Below are positions 12,692 through 23,700 of a stretch of 64,000 bases of DNA, piece after piece (within the stretch, counting starts at the first letter, position 1; each line of letters begins with the position of its first letter). The translations under genes and the position numbers were made by a program. The notes beneath the pieces were generated by a model. It had not been told where the DNA came from, ran no database searches, and saw only the letters and a program-made list of their open reading frames with translations. The DNA is from Lepidodermella squamata (taxonomy: Eukaryota; Gastrotricha): NCBI GenBank assembly GCA_047495785.1, contig JBLDXI010000032.1:1860001-1924000 (forward strand), in the 5' to 3' direction.

Positions 12692-13034
12692 TTAAAAAAC
12701 GCATTTCTGTGAGCGCATAAAATCGTCGATGATTTTCCGCCAATCGGGGCCAATGCAAACAGATGGATGGCAATTTCCGAAGGAAAATTTACATGGCGGT
12801 AGAGTTACAGCGGAATCGCTCGCTGAAAACAGAAGCAATTCAGGAAATTGTCACTAAATAATTAAATTGCTCACGTTTTGCGCGATGAAGTGGGTAATTG
12901 AGCGCTTCATAAAGAGGCGCAGCTAGAACTAAAAAAAATAAAAAAATAAAATTTCTTGAATGTAAAAAAATGAAGGACCGACCTGTTTGATGCATCAACA
13001 GAAGTGAAAAAGAAATCGCAGCGGCAAGGAGCAT
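12692..13034 (-). CDS. Small secreted cysteine-containing peptide (three exons)
   Basis: Model: complement(join(12692..12822, 12875..12928, 12983..13034)), 78 aa. The introns are 52 and 54 nt with good GT-AG sites, and phases agree (1, 1). The ATG opens a strongly hydrophobic signal-peptide-like stretch (MLLAAAISFSLLLMH), followed by a basic segment (NYPLHRAKPSD) and a C-terminal part with four cysteines spaced C-x6-C-x4-C-x17-C, the last two residues before the stop being VF. Four cysteines allow two disulfides. The size and layout suggest a secreted effector, toxin-like or signalling peptide, but I recognise no family. It is divergent neither with CHD1L nor QSOX: all three lie on the minus strand. 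Confidence 0.65.
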
Positions 13035-13576
13035 TTCGAAAAAATCGGTTTGTTTTTCAATTCGTAGAGTGCGTTTCAGTTTTCTAGCAGCTCATATATT
13101 ATAGGTCCAAAGGCCATTACCGTGCTGCGCTAACAATTGCACCGCAACTGCCCGCTAGAGTTGTCATTCAACAACAACAGGAAACCATGTACACGTTGAT
13201 GCGCTAATTTTAATTTCAAGGTGGCTCGTAAACAGAACTGCCAGTACATTTCGCAGCGATGACCATCAGCCGCCCAGTCACATGGTGTCTCATTTGTAAT
13301 ATATAATTCGCACTAATTAAAAACCAGACAATATGGTTAGGAACAGCAATAAAACCCATCATTTGAGATATTCAATACGTTTTTCAATATAAATTAGTGA
13401 CACGCTACAATTTACGATGGGTAATAGCACTAAGAGACACTTGTTTTTGAGCAATCTGACTTTGAGCAAAATGAAAATTTGAAACATCCATATATCACAT
13501 AAATCTGATGAATAGTTGTAATTGCTTTGAAAGAAAGAAAATAGAAGACATAAATAGGACGTAGAAATTTCAAATT
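13035..13576. other. Gap between the peptide gene and QSOX
   Basis: About 540 nt of A/T-rich sequence holding the presumed promoter of the secreted-peptide gene and the 3' untranslated region of QSOX. I see no coding frame or repeat and no clear AATAAA on the minus strand within the first 200 nt after the QSOX stop. Confidence 0.5.
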
Positions 13577-15289
13577 TCAAAGGGTTTTCTTGAAAATGTA
13601 CTGTTCCGTTTTTTGAGAAGTGTACACCGTCTTCGAGTTGATCGGGCTCAGTGGAATGATGGATTCGGGCGAGAAAAAGCGGCGCAAAAATACTGCAACT
13701 GCCTTTTTGTTCCACGGACTTTGACCAGTCAGCACACCGTCGAGATGGCAGAGCGGGCACAATTTTTGAGGCGGAAATTGAATCTTTGGAGCTAGAGGAT
13801 CTTCGCTAACAGCTCCGGCGAGGCGGTCGTTAACTCGGTTGTGAATTTTCCACAGTAAAACATGAGCCTCACTATTTGGTGTTTGAGCAAATTTATCGGT
13901 CGCATTCCAGAAATGAGCAGCGCATTCGCGGCATCCAAAAAAGCTGCGAACGAATCCTCGAATAGCCGGAAACGCCGTGGTAATTTCAAACGAATCTGGT
14001 TGCCGCGCAGCATTTGCCGTGATTGTGTGAAACAAGAGCCAGAGACTGCAAGGATAACCTCGAAATTGGGGTTTAGTACCTTTACAATGCTTCCAAGGAC
14101 GAGGCTGAGGCATATTAGCATCCTTCACTATGTCAAGCCACTCTGATATAGGCATATCTGTAGGAGCATCTGGGCCAGAAATGTCAGTGAAAATATAGCG
14201 AAGCGAATCGACAATGGCTTGAGTTCGAAACGGAACATACTCAATAATCGCAGAAAGGAAATCCCGAAGATCGTTCATTTGCTCTGAAGTTAGGTCTTCA
14301 TGTAAAGTAACTTCATGATTGATGAAATGATAAACTGCTCCGTATAAATCGTCTTCAGGTAGCCAGACAGTGGTTTCCGAATTATTTTGCGTATCAGTCT
14401 TGTAAGGAGCCAAGGTTGTAGTAGTAGTCGGATCTTGCTTGAAAGTTGCGTAGGCGTTGAAGAAATCGATAATACTTTCGCGACCCATCTTAATAATTCG
14501 GACAGCTTGCTTCTTTACGCCGTCAACTTGTAGCAATATGGGAAATACCAACTTATCGCGGGAGCGGAATTTAAGAGCCGAAAACAGGACGTCTTGAACT
14601 TTTCCTTTATCTGCCTTAGATAACACAACGTACTTGACGTACAATTTTCGTGATACCCGCAGCGATGACGAGTTCAAGCACACTAGAGGACCAAGGCTTC
14701 CGTGCTCATCACTGTCATCTTCAGCTTCTACTATCACCATTTTATCCAGGGCTGAGTTGAAGTTCCAAAAATTTGCGCTGTTGAACTTCGAAGGCAGTAG
14801 ATACTTGAAAGATTCAGGGAGAGCTTTATTACTGGTGGAATTTTTTACCAATCCGAGAATAGCTTTCGCAACACGGGTAGTAATATCACGAGAATTGAAA
14901 GGAAGCAGATTACCAAAATCGTGGTAGGTTTGACCAGATATTACGGGCCAGTATAGTCTGACGCATGGATAACCGCTCACGCGATATTTACGGCAGACCC
15001 GAACGTTTTCCGCACAGTCAAGAGCAGCAGCCTTCACAATTGGATCCCAACGTTGAACGACTTCAACAATCTTAACCCATTTCGGAACGAAGTTTTGGCA
15101 AGAGCCACACCAGTGAGAAAAGAATTGCATCAACCAGATGTTATCAGCCTTTGAGTTCAGAAGAGCGTTGTCAATAGTGTTTCCATCAAGCATGTGCATA
15201 TGTGCACCCGCTGCATCGTTGTACAGATATGCATTGACATCTGAGGTCGAATAAATAACCAACGTTAACAGGCTTAGCAGGAGCCGCAT
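13577..15289 (-). CDS. QSOX1: Quiescin sulfhydryl oxidase (QSOX), intronless
   Basis: A single 570-residue frame. QSOX enzymes oxidise paired cysteines to disulfides in secreted proteins and pass electrons through FAD to oxygen. Seen: a signal peptide (first 20 residues, hydrophobic LLSLLTLVIY), a thioredoxin domain with the redox pair in WCGSCQ (QSOX usually has WCGHC), a second thioredoxin-like region, and a C-terminal Erv/ALR domain with the FAD-contact segment GYPCSLWLLFH, the active pair in FGCRECAAHF, the family signature HNRVNDRLAG and a distal CxxC (LCPLC). There is no C-terminal membrane segment, so the protein should be secreted or luminal. The lack of introns contrasts with nearly all its neighbours and could reflect intron loss or retroposition. 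The symbol gives the family; QSOX1 versus QSOX2 orthology is not resolved. Confidence 0.93.
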   Translation of the reverse strand: MRLLLSLLTLVIYSTSDVNAYLYNDAAGAHMHMLDGNTIDNALLNSKADNIWLMQFFSHWCGSCQNFVPKWVKIVEVVQRWDPIVKAAALDCAENVRVCRKYRVSGYPCVRLYWPVISGQTYHDFGNLLPFNSRDITTRVAKAILGLVKNSTSNKALPESFKYLLPSKFNSANFWNFNSALDKMVIVEAEDDSDEHGSLGPLVCLNSSSLRVSRKLYVKYVVLSKADKGKVQDVLFSALKFRSRDKLVFPILLQVDGVKKQAVRIIKMGRESIIDFFNAYATFKQDPTTTTTLAPYKTDTQNNSETTVWLPEDDLYGAVYHFINHEVTLHEDLTSEQMNDLRDFLSAIIEYVPFRTQAIVDSLRYIFTDISGPDAPTDMPISEWLDIVKDANMPQPRPWKHCKGTKPQFRGYPCSLWLLFHTITANAARQPDSFEITTAFPAIRGFVRSFFGCRECAAHFWNATDKFAQTPNSEAHVLLWKIHNRVNDRLAGAVSEDPLAPKIQFPPQKLCPLCHLDGVLTGQSPWNKKAVAVFLRRFFSPESIIPLSPINSKTVYTSQKTEQYIFKKTL

Positions 15290-15344
15290 CGACAGAGCTG
15301 CGATTTTGTAAAACCCTATGACAGTGCATAAAATTCATTGTGGC

Positions 15345-15710
15345 TTAATTCAAAAAACTCCGAAGCTGATCGCGATGGGCAGCGCTCAAGATTTCGAGTG
15401 AGCCATCTGTCTTAATCAGACATGGAATTTGCATCAAGGGAGAGATTGTCTCTTGAGTGAATTCATATTTCATATGATATTTTGGCGTGATTATGAGTTG
15501 GTACATTTGGACTAAATATTTCGAATTCGCCTATTGGCGGCCTTTTATTTAACCGGTACAGATGGGAGATGGGCACGCCGATACGGGTTGATTTCCTTGT
15601 TGTAGACATGTAGACAAGGCGCGCAGCAGCTGCGTTGTCTTTGGACCCTCGATGGCTTGAAGATTTCTGGGGCGCGGTTTAAAAGATTCAATTTTATTCC
15701 CGCCATAACC
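15345..15710 (-). CDS. Tentative two-exon gene fragment of unknown function
   Basis: Possible exons: complement(join(15345..15511, 15554..15710)), separated by a 42-nt GT-AG intron, phases matching, 107 residues to the stop. The frame has a plausible composition (segments such as AIEGPKTTQLLRAL and QETISPLMQIPCLI) but no in-frame ATG. I could not find an upstream exon whose donor has the required phase 0. A competing frame on the same strand (MAGIKLNLLNR start at about 15703) is also open. No family is recognised. Confidence 0.22.
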
Positions 15711-16510
15711 CTAAAATATCTTTCACGCGCATATTTTAACCTGAATTTAACAGTCTTAGAAATATATTTTGTATTTAAATGCAATTTTTTACTTTTGTTG
15801 CTATAGGAACGCGACCTGAGCTGTGAAAAAGTCACCTGACTCGCCTATAACCCATGTGACCTGTGGTCATTGGCCAACCAATTATAAGTTACAGATATTC
15901 GCTCACTGTGCCAACATCTTTTATCATATATCATACTTCTCGATTAGCGGCTTGAATAAAAATTGCATCGGTTTATCATTTTGCTGCGGCAATAAAATTC
16001 TCATTTCGGTATTAAGGGTTGATGCGCCATTTGAGCGGAATTTATTCGATCTGAGTGTGATTGAACCTTCCCATATGATAGTAATATTGTTCAAATTGTT
16101 TTGCTTTAAGGTGAGGTAAGCGTAAAGCCAGCATGTATGATGAATCAAATATCACAGCTTTATCTGACTTGCTGAAATAATTAATATTGCATCAAAATCG
16201 ATTTTTATGTTGTTACTAGCGACAAAATCCACTCCCCAGTTTTGTTTGATCGATTATAGGGACTAGGTATTTTTAAGGCTTAATTTATCTCTCTTGTTTT
16301 AAGTTTATGCATCGTTAACATCGGTTACGCATAAAAATAGTCATGGTATGTTTCTCATACCATCACGGGATTATTCAATACCACAATTCAATACTCATAC
16401 CATTCAATATGCAATTATTCATTACCACAATTTCTTTTTGCTTAGGTACCTCTAGTTACATAATCTTCACGGTAGGTGCATCTTTATTATCACCAAGTTC
16501 CCACTAAGAA
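15711..16510. other. A/T-rich intergenic region with short repeats
   Basis: No supported gene. It contains a short perfect hairpin at 16343-16363 and two near-identical 20-mers (starting about 16369 and 16416) built around ATTATTCA..ACCACAATT. It must contain the promoter and 5' end of the STAND gene at 16511; an AG after a pyrimidine-rich stretch (TTTCTTTTTGCTTAG) ends at about 16445 and could be a trans- or cis-splice acceptor for its leader. Confidence 0.4.
16343..16363. repeat. Perfect 8-bp hairpin
   Basis: ATGGTATG and CATACCAT flank a 5-nt TTTCT loop. It lies about 150 bp upstream of the first STAND gene. It could be a regulatory inverted repeat or chance in A/T-rich DNA. Confidence 0.6.
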
Positions 16511-19500
16511 ATGGGAAGCTCCTGTTCCTCGGCAAATTCCTCGAGCGCATCTGATGTTCCGTACATCCGTCAAATAAATAATCTTGAAGAAATAAGTTTC
16601 ACTGATATCGATGCTGCCTGGAATTTAGCAAAGCGTGAAAGTTCGAAATCGAAAGGTACAGCAAAATCAACAATAGTCATGCGAACAGGCTGGAAAACTA
16701 TACGTATATTTGTGTCATCAACCTTCCGAGATTTCGACGCCGAGAGAGAAGTGTTGGTGAAGAAAGTGTTTCCTGATCTACGGGAATGGTGCCAATCGAG
16801 GAGATTGAATCTTGTCGAATGTGATCTTCGCTGGGTAATTTGAATTTTCCCTTTATTTTCACTAGTCTGAAGGACTCGTTAAGGGAGTGCCGAAAGATTC
16901 AACGACTGAGACAACGCTGAGGACCTGCCTGGGTGAAATCGACAGATGCTACAGAGAGAATATAATGCCATTTTTCATTAACATGACCAGCGAACGCATC
17001 GGCTGGATTCCGCTTAGTAATAACTTCTTTGTTTAGGTATTTACTGTCTTAATTTTCAATATATTTATAAAACTAGGCCACGAAGTCCCTGGAGCTTTGC
17101 GACAGGAATATCACTGGCTGGACGGTATGAGTGTGACGGAAATGGAAATTATGCATGGGGCATTTCGCATAGACAATCCGAATGGTTTGCCTGATTTGGG
17201 TTGAATTATGCTTCAATGAAAACTATATGTTCATACTCAGCTCTTTTCATGATTCGGGATCCTTCGTTCTTGGAAAGTGTTCCTGAGGAACAGCAGCACC
17301 ACTTCATCGACGAATGTCCATTGGCTCCATACAAATTACAGAAGTTGAAGAAATGCATTGCTGAGAAGTTCCAAGGAAACTCTCGACTTTGCTACTACAA
17401 CTGTCATTATTCAGCGCTGGACAAGGACACGAAAATGCCTCGCTTTAAAGGTCTCGAGGAAAATTTTGCTCCTGTGGTAAGCCTCTTGATGAAAAAGCCT
17501 CAGTCGACAAATATTTTCCTTTGCAGGTTTTAAATTTCTTTAAAGAAAGAATAAGCGTACAATACCCTTTGGTGGACGAGAGAAAACAGGATCCTTATGA
17601 AGACGCTAAAATTCAACATGATGCCTTCATGAAAATGGCATCCGAGCGAGTTGTGGGTCGCGAGGCTCTTATTAACGAGGTAATTTTTACGTTTTCATTC
17701 AGAAATCTTTGATATCGAATTGATTCGGTCTTAGTTTGTCGACACCTATGTAATGAAGAAGAGCGACGTCACACCAGTAGTAATTTACGGTGGGCCTGGC
17801 TTAGGTAAAACGTCGTTGATGGCTGCGTTTGCCGATCGATGCGCAACTCTTGCCGTCATGCAAAAGCTCCCTAAGTATTGTTTGAATGACTTATATGATT
17901 TCAAATATTTAATGTTGCAAATATTAGACCGGTTACCGCTAAGCGCTGGCGGGTGTTTTATCATTTTGTCGGCTCTGTAGCTGGATCTACTGACCAGCTT
18001 TCTATGTTAGTCCGGCTTCTCATTGAAATCAAAGCGCTGAAGAAGAACGACAAACGTCCCACAGCTCTTGACGAAGCTATGGGGTTGGTACGGGGTGCTC
18101 TTTCCAATCCTCGAACAAAGAACTGCATCATTATCATTGACGCTATGAATCAGTTCGACGACAACAGAGGCATGCCTGCTCCGATTACATGGTTGCCTAG
18201 TAAAATGTCCCAACAAGTGCGGTTATTTTTCTCATTGACTCCGGAGAGCTCTCAGTTCAAGGGCGTTCAAGAAGCTGGCGGGGAGGTCTGGACCTTTATC
18301 AAGTTACAACCACTCGATCGCGAAACCAAAGAAAAAATGGTTACTTCAAACTTGACTCGTTATAACAAAGTTTTAGACAGAGGTCAACTCGAGCTATTGC
18401 TCAACAAAAATAGCTCTGATAATCCAATGTGGTTGTCACTCGCCACGGAAGAGCTTCGAGTTTTTGGCCGCTTTCGAGAGCTGACCAACAAAATAATAGC
18501 ATTACCCGATGGGTTGCCCGAGTTAGAAGCCGACATTCTCGGCAGATTTGAACGAGAAGGTGACGGCCGACGGATGATTGCGACCTTGTGTTTACTCGAA
18601 TGTTCAGTCCATGGATTGCTCGAAAGCGAACTCTTAGAGCTGCTGGCCAATCCGGACATTCTACCGGCTGCGTTGATGGACAAAATCGTCGTTACCGGCA
18701 CGATGGATGAACTTTCAGACGACATTGGTAGCTCTGGGCCGACAATCAGATCTAAACTTGAACACAAGCGATTGACGGCTAGCGAGTGGGCAGATATCTA
18801 TCGTGTTCTGCGGCCGTTTATGAGACCATTTGGCGCATCTGGCGAAGGAAGACTGGACTTCTACCATCGATCGCTTAGTAAAGCTGTGCGAAATCGGTAC
18901 TTCTTCAAGTCTACAAAACTTCCTGATGGTACGGTCAAAACAGAACGTTTAGAAGACATCACGAAATGGTTTCACAGGGTGAGTAAATTAAAGCATTGGA
19001 TCTAAAATTTGGAAATGTTGTTTGAAAACAGCGCTTGGCGGATTATTTTTCCGATAATTGCAAACATTTGGAGCGGCAGGTTGAAGAATTTCCTCATCAT
19101 GCGTGGAAATGCGGTGATCGAAAGAGCTTGGAAAAATTCCTGTGTCGATGGGACGTCTTCAACACAATGTACGATCCTGAGTATTCACGCGAGATTGCTC
19201 AATCTTGGGAACATGTTCACTTCATGAAAGTCGACTCTAACTTCAGTCGCGAGAAAACCATGACCGATCTGAAAAAATCAGGCGATGTTTACCTCAGAAT
19301 GGAGCAGTGCTATAACCGCATGATGCAAACGGAGATTGATGAATTCGAAAAGGCCGATGAAACCCGCCGTAAGGAAATTCTCAACCGGATGGAATGTATG
19401 TCTCGCGTTTTAGCCTGCAGCGGTCGATTCGAAGCTGCTTATTCGCTGTGCGAAAAGCTAATCGCATTTGCGTTTCCTAATATCGAAAAACCCAACCCTG

Positions 19501-20525
19501 GAGTAAACAGCGAGACACCGATTAAAGAGCGCGATTATTCGAAAGCAGGCGCTGATCTTCCTGAAGATGAGAGGCTTAAGCTGGCTCGTCTTCTTCACCT
19601 TCAAGCTAGAGTGTACGACGAGGAAATGCGTCAAGTTGATTACATGTACGCCAGCCATATACCGAAATGCGTTCTGATTATCGACACCCTGGAATGTGTG
19701 ATAGGCATTTTGCGCGAATTAGCGCCAAAAGATATGATGTTAGGGCAAAGTTTGAACCGGTGTAGTTTTTTCTACTCCGGCGTCCAACAGCGTGGCGGCT
19801 GTCCAGTATGCACTCGAGCTTATTGCGTCGAAATGTCTATTCAAAGGATAAACGATGCGATCGATTTTTATCAAAAGATGGATGGCCAGGAAATCGCATT
19901 AGGTTTATATTATACTGCTCCTCTCTTATTTACGATAAATATCTTCGAATGATTTCAGCTGATTGTTACATTACCCGTGGAGTGGTTTCGGAGGGCCAAG
20001 AGCAACTTGACTACTATCTGAAAGGCATGAATATGATTCTGGAGAATGCTGGGCAGTTTCATCCCTTGCTTGATCGAACATACCTCAACGTAATTTTTCA
20101 CTTGTACTCGTCAGCTATTTTCAAATCTGTTCAATTACAGATTGGAATTTATTACGAAGAGGCTCGTAATGGACAGGAAGCGTATAACTATTTTAGGAAA
20201 TGGTACGAATTTATGTTGGAAATTTATGGTCGCAACCACCCGCGGACTTATCGTGCCGTCCGAACTTTGAACGAATACCGTTAGTTTCGATTTGGGAAAA
20301 TATTCTCTTGTAAAAAATAGTTTTCTGACGCTAGAGTACGTGAGAATCGCGAGAGACCGCGGGGACGAAGTTCCTCAGCTTGGCGCTCAAGATGTGGATA
20401 ACGAGAATGAGAAAGATGAAAAGGAGAAAGAGGACCCTCAGCCTCAACCTGAAGACGGAGAAGAAGAAGAAGAAGACGACGAAGAGATACCAGGTTCAGA
20501 TGAGGAAGTCGAGGAACACGCATAG
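16511..20525 (+). CDS. Nephrocystin-3-like STAND NTPase, paralogue 1 (DUF4062-NACHT-TPR)
   Basis: Model: join(16511..16834, 16884..17016, 17077..17184, 17241..17476, 17527..17679, 17735..17874, 17928..18978, 19032..19902, 19959..20089, 20141..20279, 20335..20525), 1158 aa. The protein starts MGSSCSS, an N-myristoylation signal with Ser at position 6. A DUF4062 domain follows (about 60-300: RIFVSSTFRDFDAERE, then SERIGWIP and YHWLDGMSVTEMEIMHGAF). A P-loop NTPase comes next with Walker A GGPGLGKTS (about 337-345) and Walker B NCIIIIDAMNQFDD; then a winged-helix-like block with the STAND-type motif LDFYHRSLSKAVRNRYF; then kinesin-light-chain-like TPRs ending in FRKWYEFMLEIYGRNHPRT; then an acidic tail. 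Nephrocystin-3 and TEP1 share this layout. The acceptor at 16883 is pyrimidine-poor and was chosen because paralogue 3 resumes with the same GVP. The acidic last exon is supported by phase and by the similar tail of paralogue 2. Confidence 0.87.
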
Positions 20526-20571
20526 CCAAAGTGCAATTTCCAAACTTTCAACAATCAATACTTTGCTGTTT

Positions 20572-20577
20572 ATTAAA
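20572..20577 (+). other. Poly(A) signal (ATTAAA) after STAND paralogue 1
   Basis: The ATTAAA variant, 47 nt past the stop codon. With the next acceptor-like AG at 20761, it separates this gene from the first giant Roco gene. Confidence 0.5.
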
Positions 20578-20739
20578 ACTTTAGTATTATCGCAAATTGT
20601 GATGCAATTTCGAGTTTTTTTTAGCTGAAATCTATCATTTGCTGAGATTTTCAAGTGCCAATATTTATGCAATCTACGACCAATTAACTGTCGTCCGGTG
20701 ATATTTTATTTTATATATTTTCAAGTAAAACATAAACGA

Positions 20740-20769
20740 TTTATATATTGCTCTATTCTAGGCTTTTAA
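20740..20769 (+). promoter_or_regulatory. Acceptor-like AG directly upstream of the first Roco ATG
   Basis: The sequence TATATATTGCTCTATTCTAG ends at 20761 and leaves only 8 nt before the ATG at 20770. The same layout recurs before the other two Roco genes, so it is read as a probable spliced-leader acceptor. A short cis-spliced leader exon cannot be excluded. Confidence 0.45.
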
Positions 20770-23700
20770 ATGAAGAAAGGGCCTCAAAAAGCTGCCCCGG
20801 TGGCCCAGCCTAAACCCGGTGGCCCGGCTAAAAAGACACAACCTGAAAAACCTGGCTCTAAGGCTACAGCTCCTGGGAAAGTAACTCCAGCCCAAGAGCA
20901 ACTGTCGAGCGAGCCAAGTGAAACAGAGGTAATTTCCGAAATATTATAACTCCTATTTCATGATTGACGTTTTGTAGGTAAAAACGCCGGTTTCCCCTAA
21001 ACCTGAGGCTCAGTTATCTTCTCCCGAGACATTTTTGGTATGAAAGCAACATAACTCATTTGGGCTGTGGCATAATCATCAATTTTCTAGAATTACATCA
21101 AATCGCTTGAAAACGATAAGCTGAAAGAGTTGAACTTTCCTCAATCGACGCAAGTCACTGATTGGATGCTGTTTTGGCCAAGGCTTTCTCCTGCCTTATT
21201 CTCATTCATTGAATCTGTTGATATATCTTTGTGTCCAAACGTTACGGACTATGGCGTTTTATTACTAAGCTATTACCTTCCGGCATTAAAAAAAGTAATG
21301 GATTTTAACCTCAAAAAATTCAATTTATAATTTATTATAACTTTGAAGATTAATTTGACTGGCTGCAAGCAGGTCACTGAAAACAGCATGCGTTTTCTTT
21401 TCGAAAAGTGCCAAGTTCTGGAATCTGCTAAGCTTGACTGGACCTCAGTGAGATACATCCCAGCCAATTTACCGAAAGCTAAATTTTCAATCGCAAATTG
21501 CCCGCTCATTGTTGACGAATCGTCGCTACCAAAGCAAATCAAGTATCCAAACGCATTGCCTAAAAGTTTCACATTTGCCAAGATTCTAGTCGTTAAGCCT
21601 CCATCGCTAGCTTCACATTTCGTTGGGCTGAGTATTTTTCCGATGGAAGGCAAACCTGACGCAACTCAAACGATAAATTGTTATCAAAGCGGGATTTTTA
21701 GGGTGATTGAGTGCGTCGATGGGCCTGTTGTCCAGTCGTTGATCAGCGACTTCTCTCTCGTTCTAATCCCGTGTTGTTTTGACGAGGAGGCATATCTCGC
21801 AACGTTGAAATCTCGATGCGCGTGGATATTCAGTCTTGCTAAACATGTTCGAATAGCCATTTATCCGTTTTCCTTGCAGTCAGCGAGCCCGCTCGAAGCT
21901 TTTGGAGCTCTGGAAAAATGGCTTGAAAGTAGTACAAAATTATTGAATGAGAGAATCAACAGCTCCATTATTAACCTAGCTAACAAAGAATCGCCTCAAT
22001 CAAATGATATTTTGAACAAACAAGAGGCGATGCTGGCCTTCAACTTTTCCAGAAACGTATTCATTATGGGCGATGCAGCTTATGTTAGGCAATGGGCGGT
22101 TGACAACAAGCCACATAAAGATATTCCCAAGTCGATTTGGTTGGCCTGCCAATCCTTCGATAAAGCAAAAGCTGTCCTGAAAAAGGCGGCAAAGACGTTC
22201 TTTAGTGTTGATCATTTGAGAAAATTGATTAGCGGAGATTTCTCTGGTTATTGCTGGAATTCCTTAGTTTCGTTCCTGGTAGAAACTGGAAATTGCTGGG
22301 TTGAAACTTCCTATGGTAACGATGGGCTGAATGTCGGACCTAAGCACGCATTTGCTTTAATCGAATCTTTCGTGGCGTTTTTGAACAGCTTAATAACTAT
22401 GGAGAAGCCTCGAACCGCCGCAGGTGAAGATATTACCTGCTTAGACACCGATACTCCGTTGTTGTCTTTTGATGCTGCGTTCAAGTTGTTCATGAATGAA
22501 GAATGCTTTAAAGAGGAGGAATGCCTCAGATTAATGCGATATTTCGAATTCATGGGGCTTGCAATAGTTAGATCCGAATATGTTCTGATACTATCAGATC
22601 TGCGTCCACAGCCACCGATCCCGATAACTCATTTCCATTATGAGAACGAAGACACCATTGAGATCAAAACGAACTATCAGCTAACCTGCCTGCCGAGTAA
22701 CGTTCTCCCTGGATTAGTTGCCCTGATGGTCAAAGTTTTCCCGCCTACGATATTATGGCGTACTGGAGCTTACTTCTGCGAAGCCTCGATTTTAGGCATT
22801 TTATTGACTGCTGACGATGAAGCTCAGGTTATAACACTTAATCTAAGCTATGACAATACCGCTGACTTGGTTCAGTTGCCTTCATACGCCAATAATATCC
22901 AGCAATTCAAGGCTGCCCTTGATTACTCGCTATGTTTGGCAACTACCGCTTGTTGTGTTTACCTTCAGCCGTTTTCGATCGTTGACCTGACTAACGATGC
23001 CAACTTTATTTCTCCTGATTCTATTACCCACCCTGTGAAGTCTATGCCGGAAACTCGGCTCTTCTCCAGGCAGTTTGACCATACTCTTGCGAGATGTACT
23101 CGCTGCTCCATTGATATTTCGGCAATTGCTTCAATAGGTCGCTATCATGTCAGAAACGTTGGCATTAATGACGAGCCAGTTCTTGAACCCGTTAAAGGTT
23201 CAGAGATCGCGACGACGAAATTTAGCCTTGGCAACTACGAGATCGCCGATGGCGAATCTTTGCCGATATTCAACGATTTTGCGCCCAGCTTTTTCGAAAT
23301 TTCGAATACGGATCTTCTGGAGAATTTGATACTTTACCCGGGCAGCTCGTTCACCGGATCGGGATTAGCTATGGCATTTGCCGAGGGTAACAAGCTGATT
23401 GAATGCGTCTACGTATATGGAATCGACGGCGACAAGCCTGCAAAAAAGCCAAGCAAGCCGAGCACGCCATCGAAAATTAGCAGTAAATCTCCGATAGCCA
23501 TTAAATCGAGTTTGCGAGTTGATGTTTGCCTGGGAAAGCAGAAACCTGACCCTGAGCTTTCATTGACAGTCAGTACAGACGGGGCCATTGTATTCGAGAT
23601 CCAAGTTCCATTGAATCATCAGCTAAGTTTGAGGGCTACTTTCCGCAAACTTTCTGTCGAAAAATTGAAATTTGTGTCCTTTAACCGCAACTTGGGTGTA

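Noticed and set aside
16835-16865. A shorter 31-nt first intron in STAND paralogue 1 (acceptor CACTAG at 16865)
   Set aside because: It stays in frame but is far below the 47-nt local minimum and adds six residues missing from paralogues 2 and 3; the 49-nt intron was preferred.
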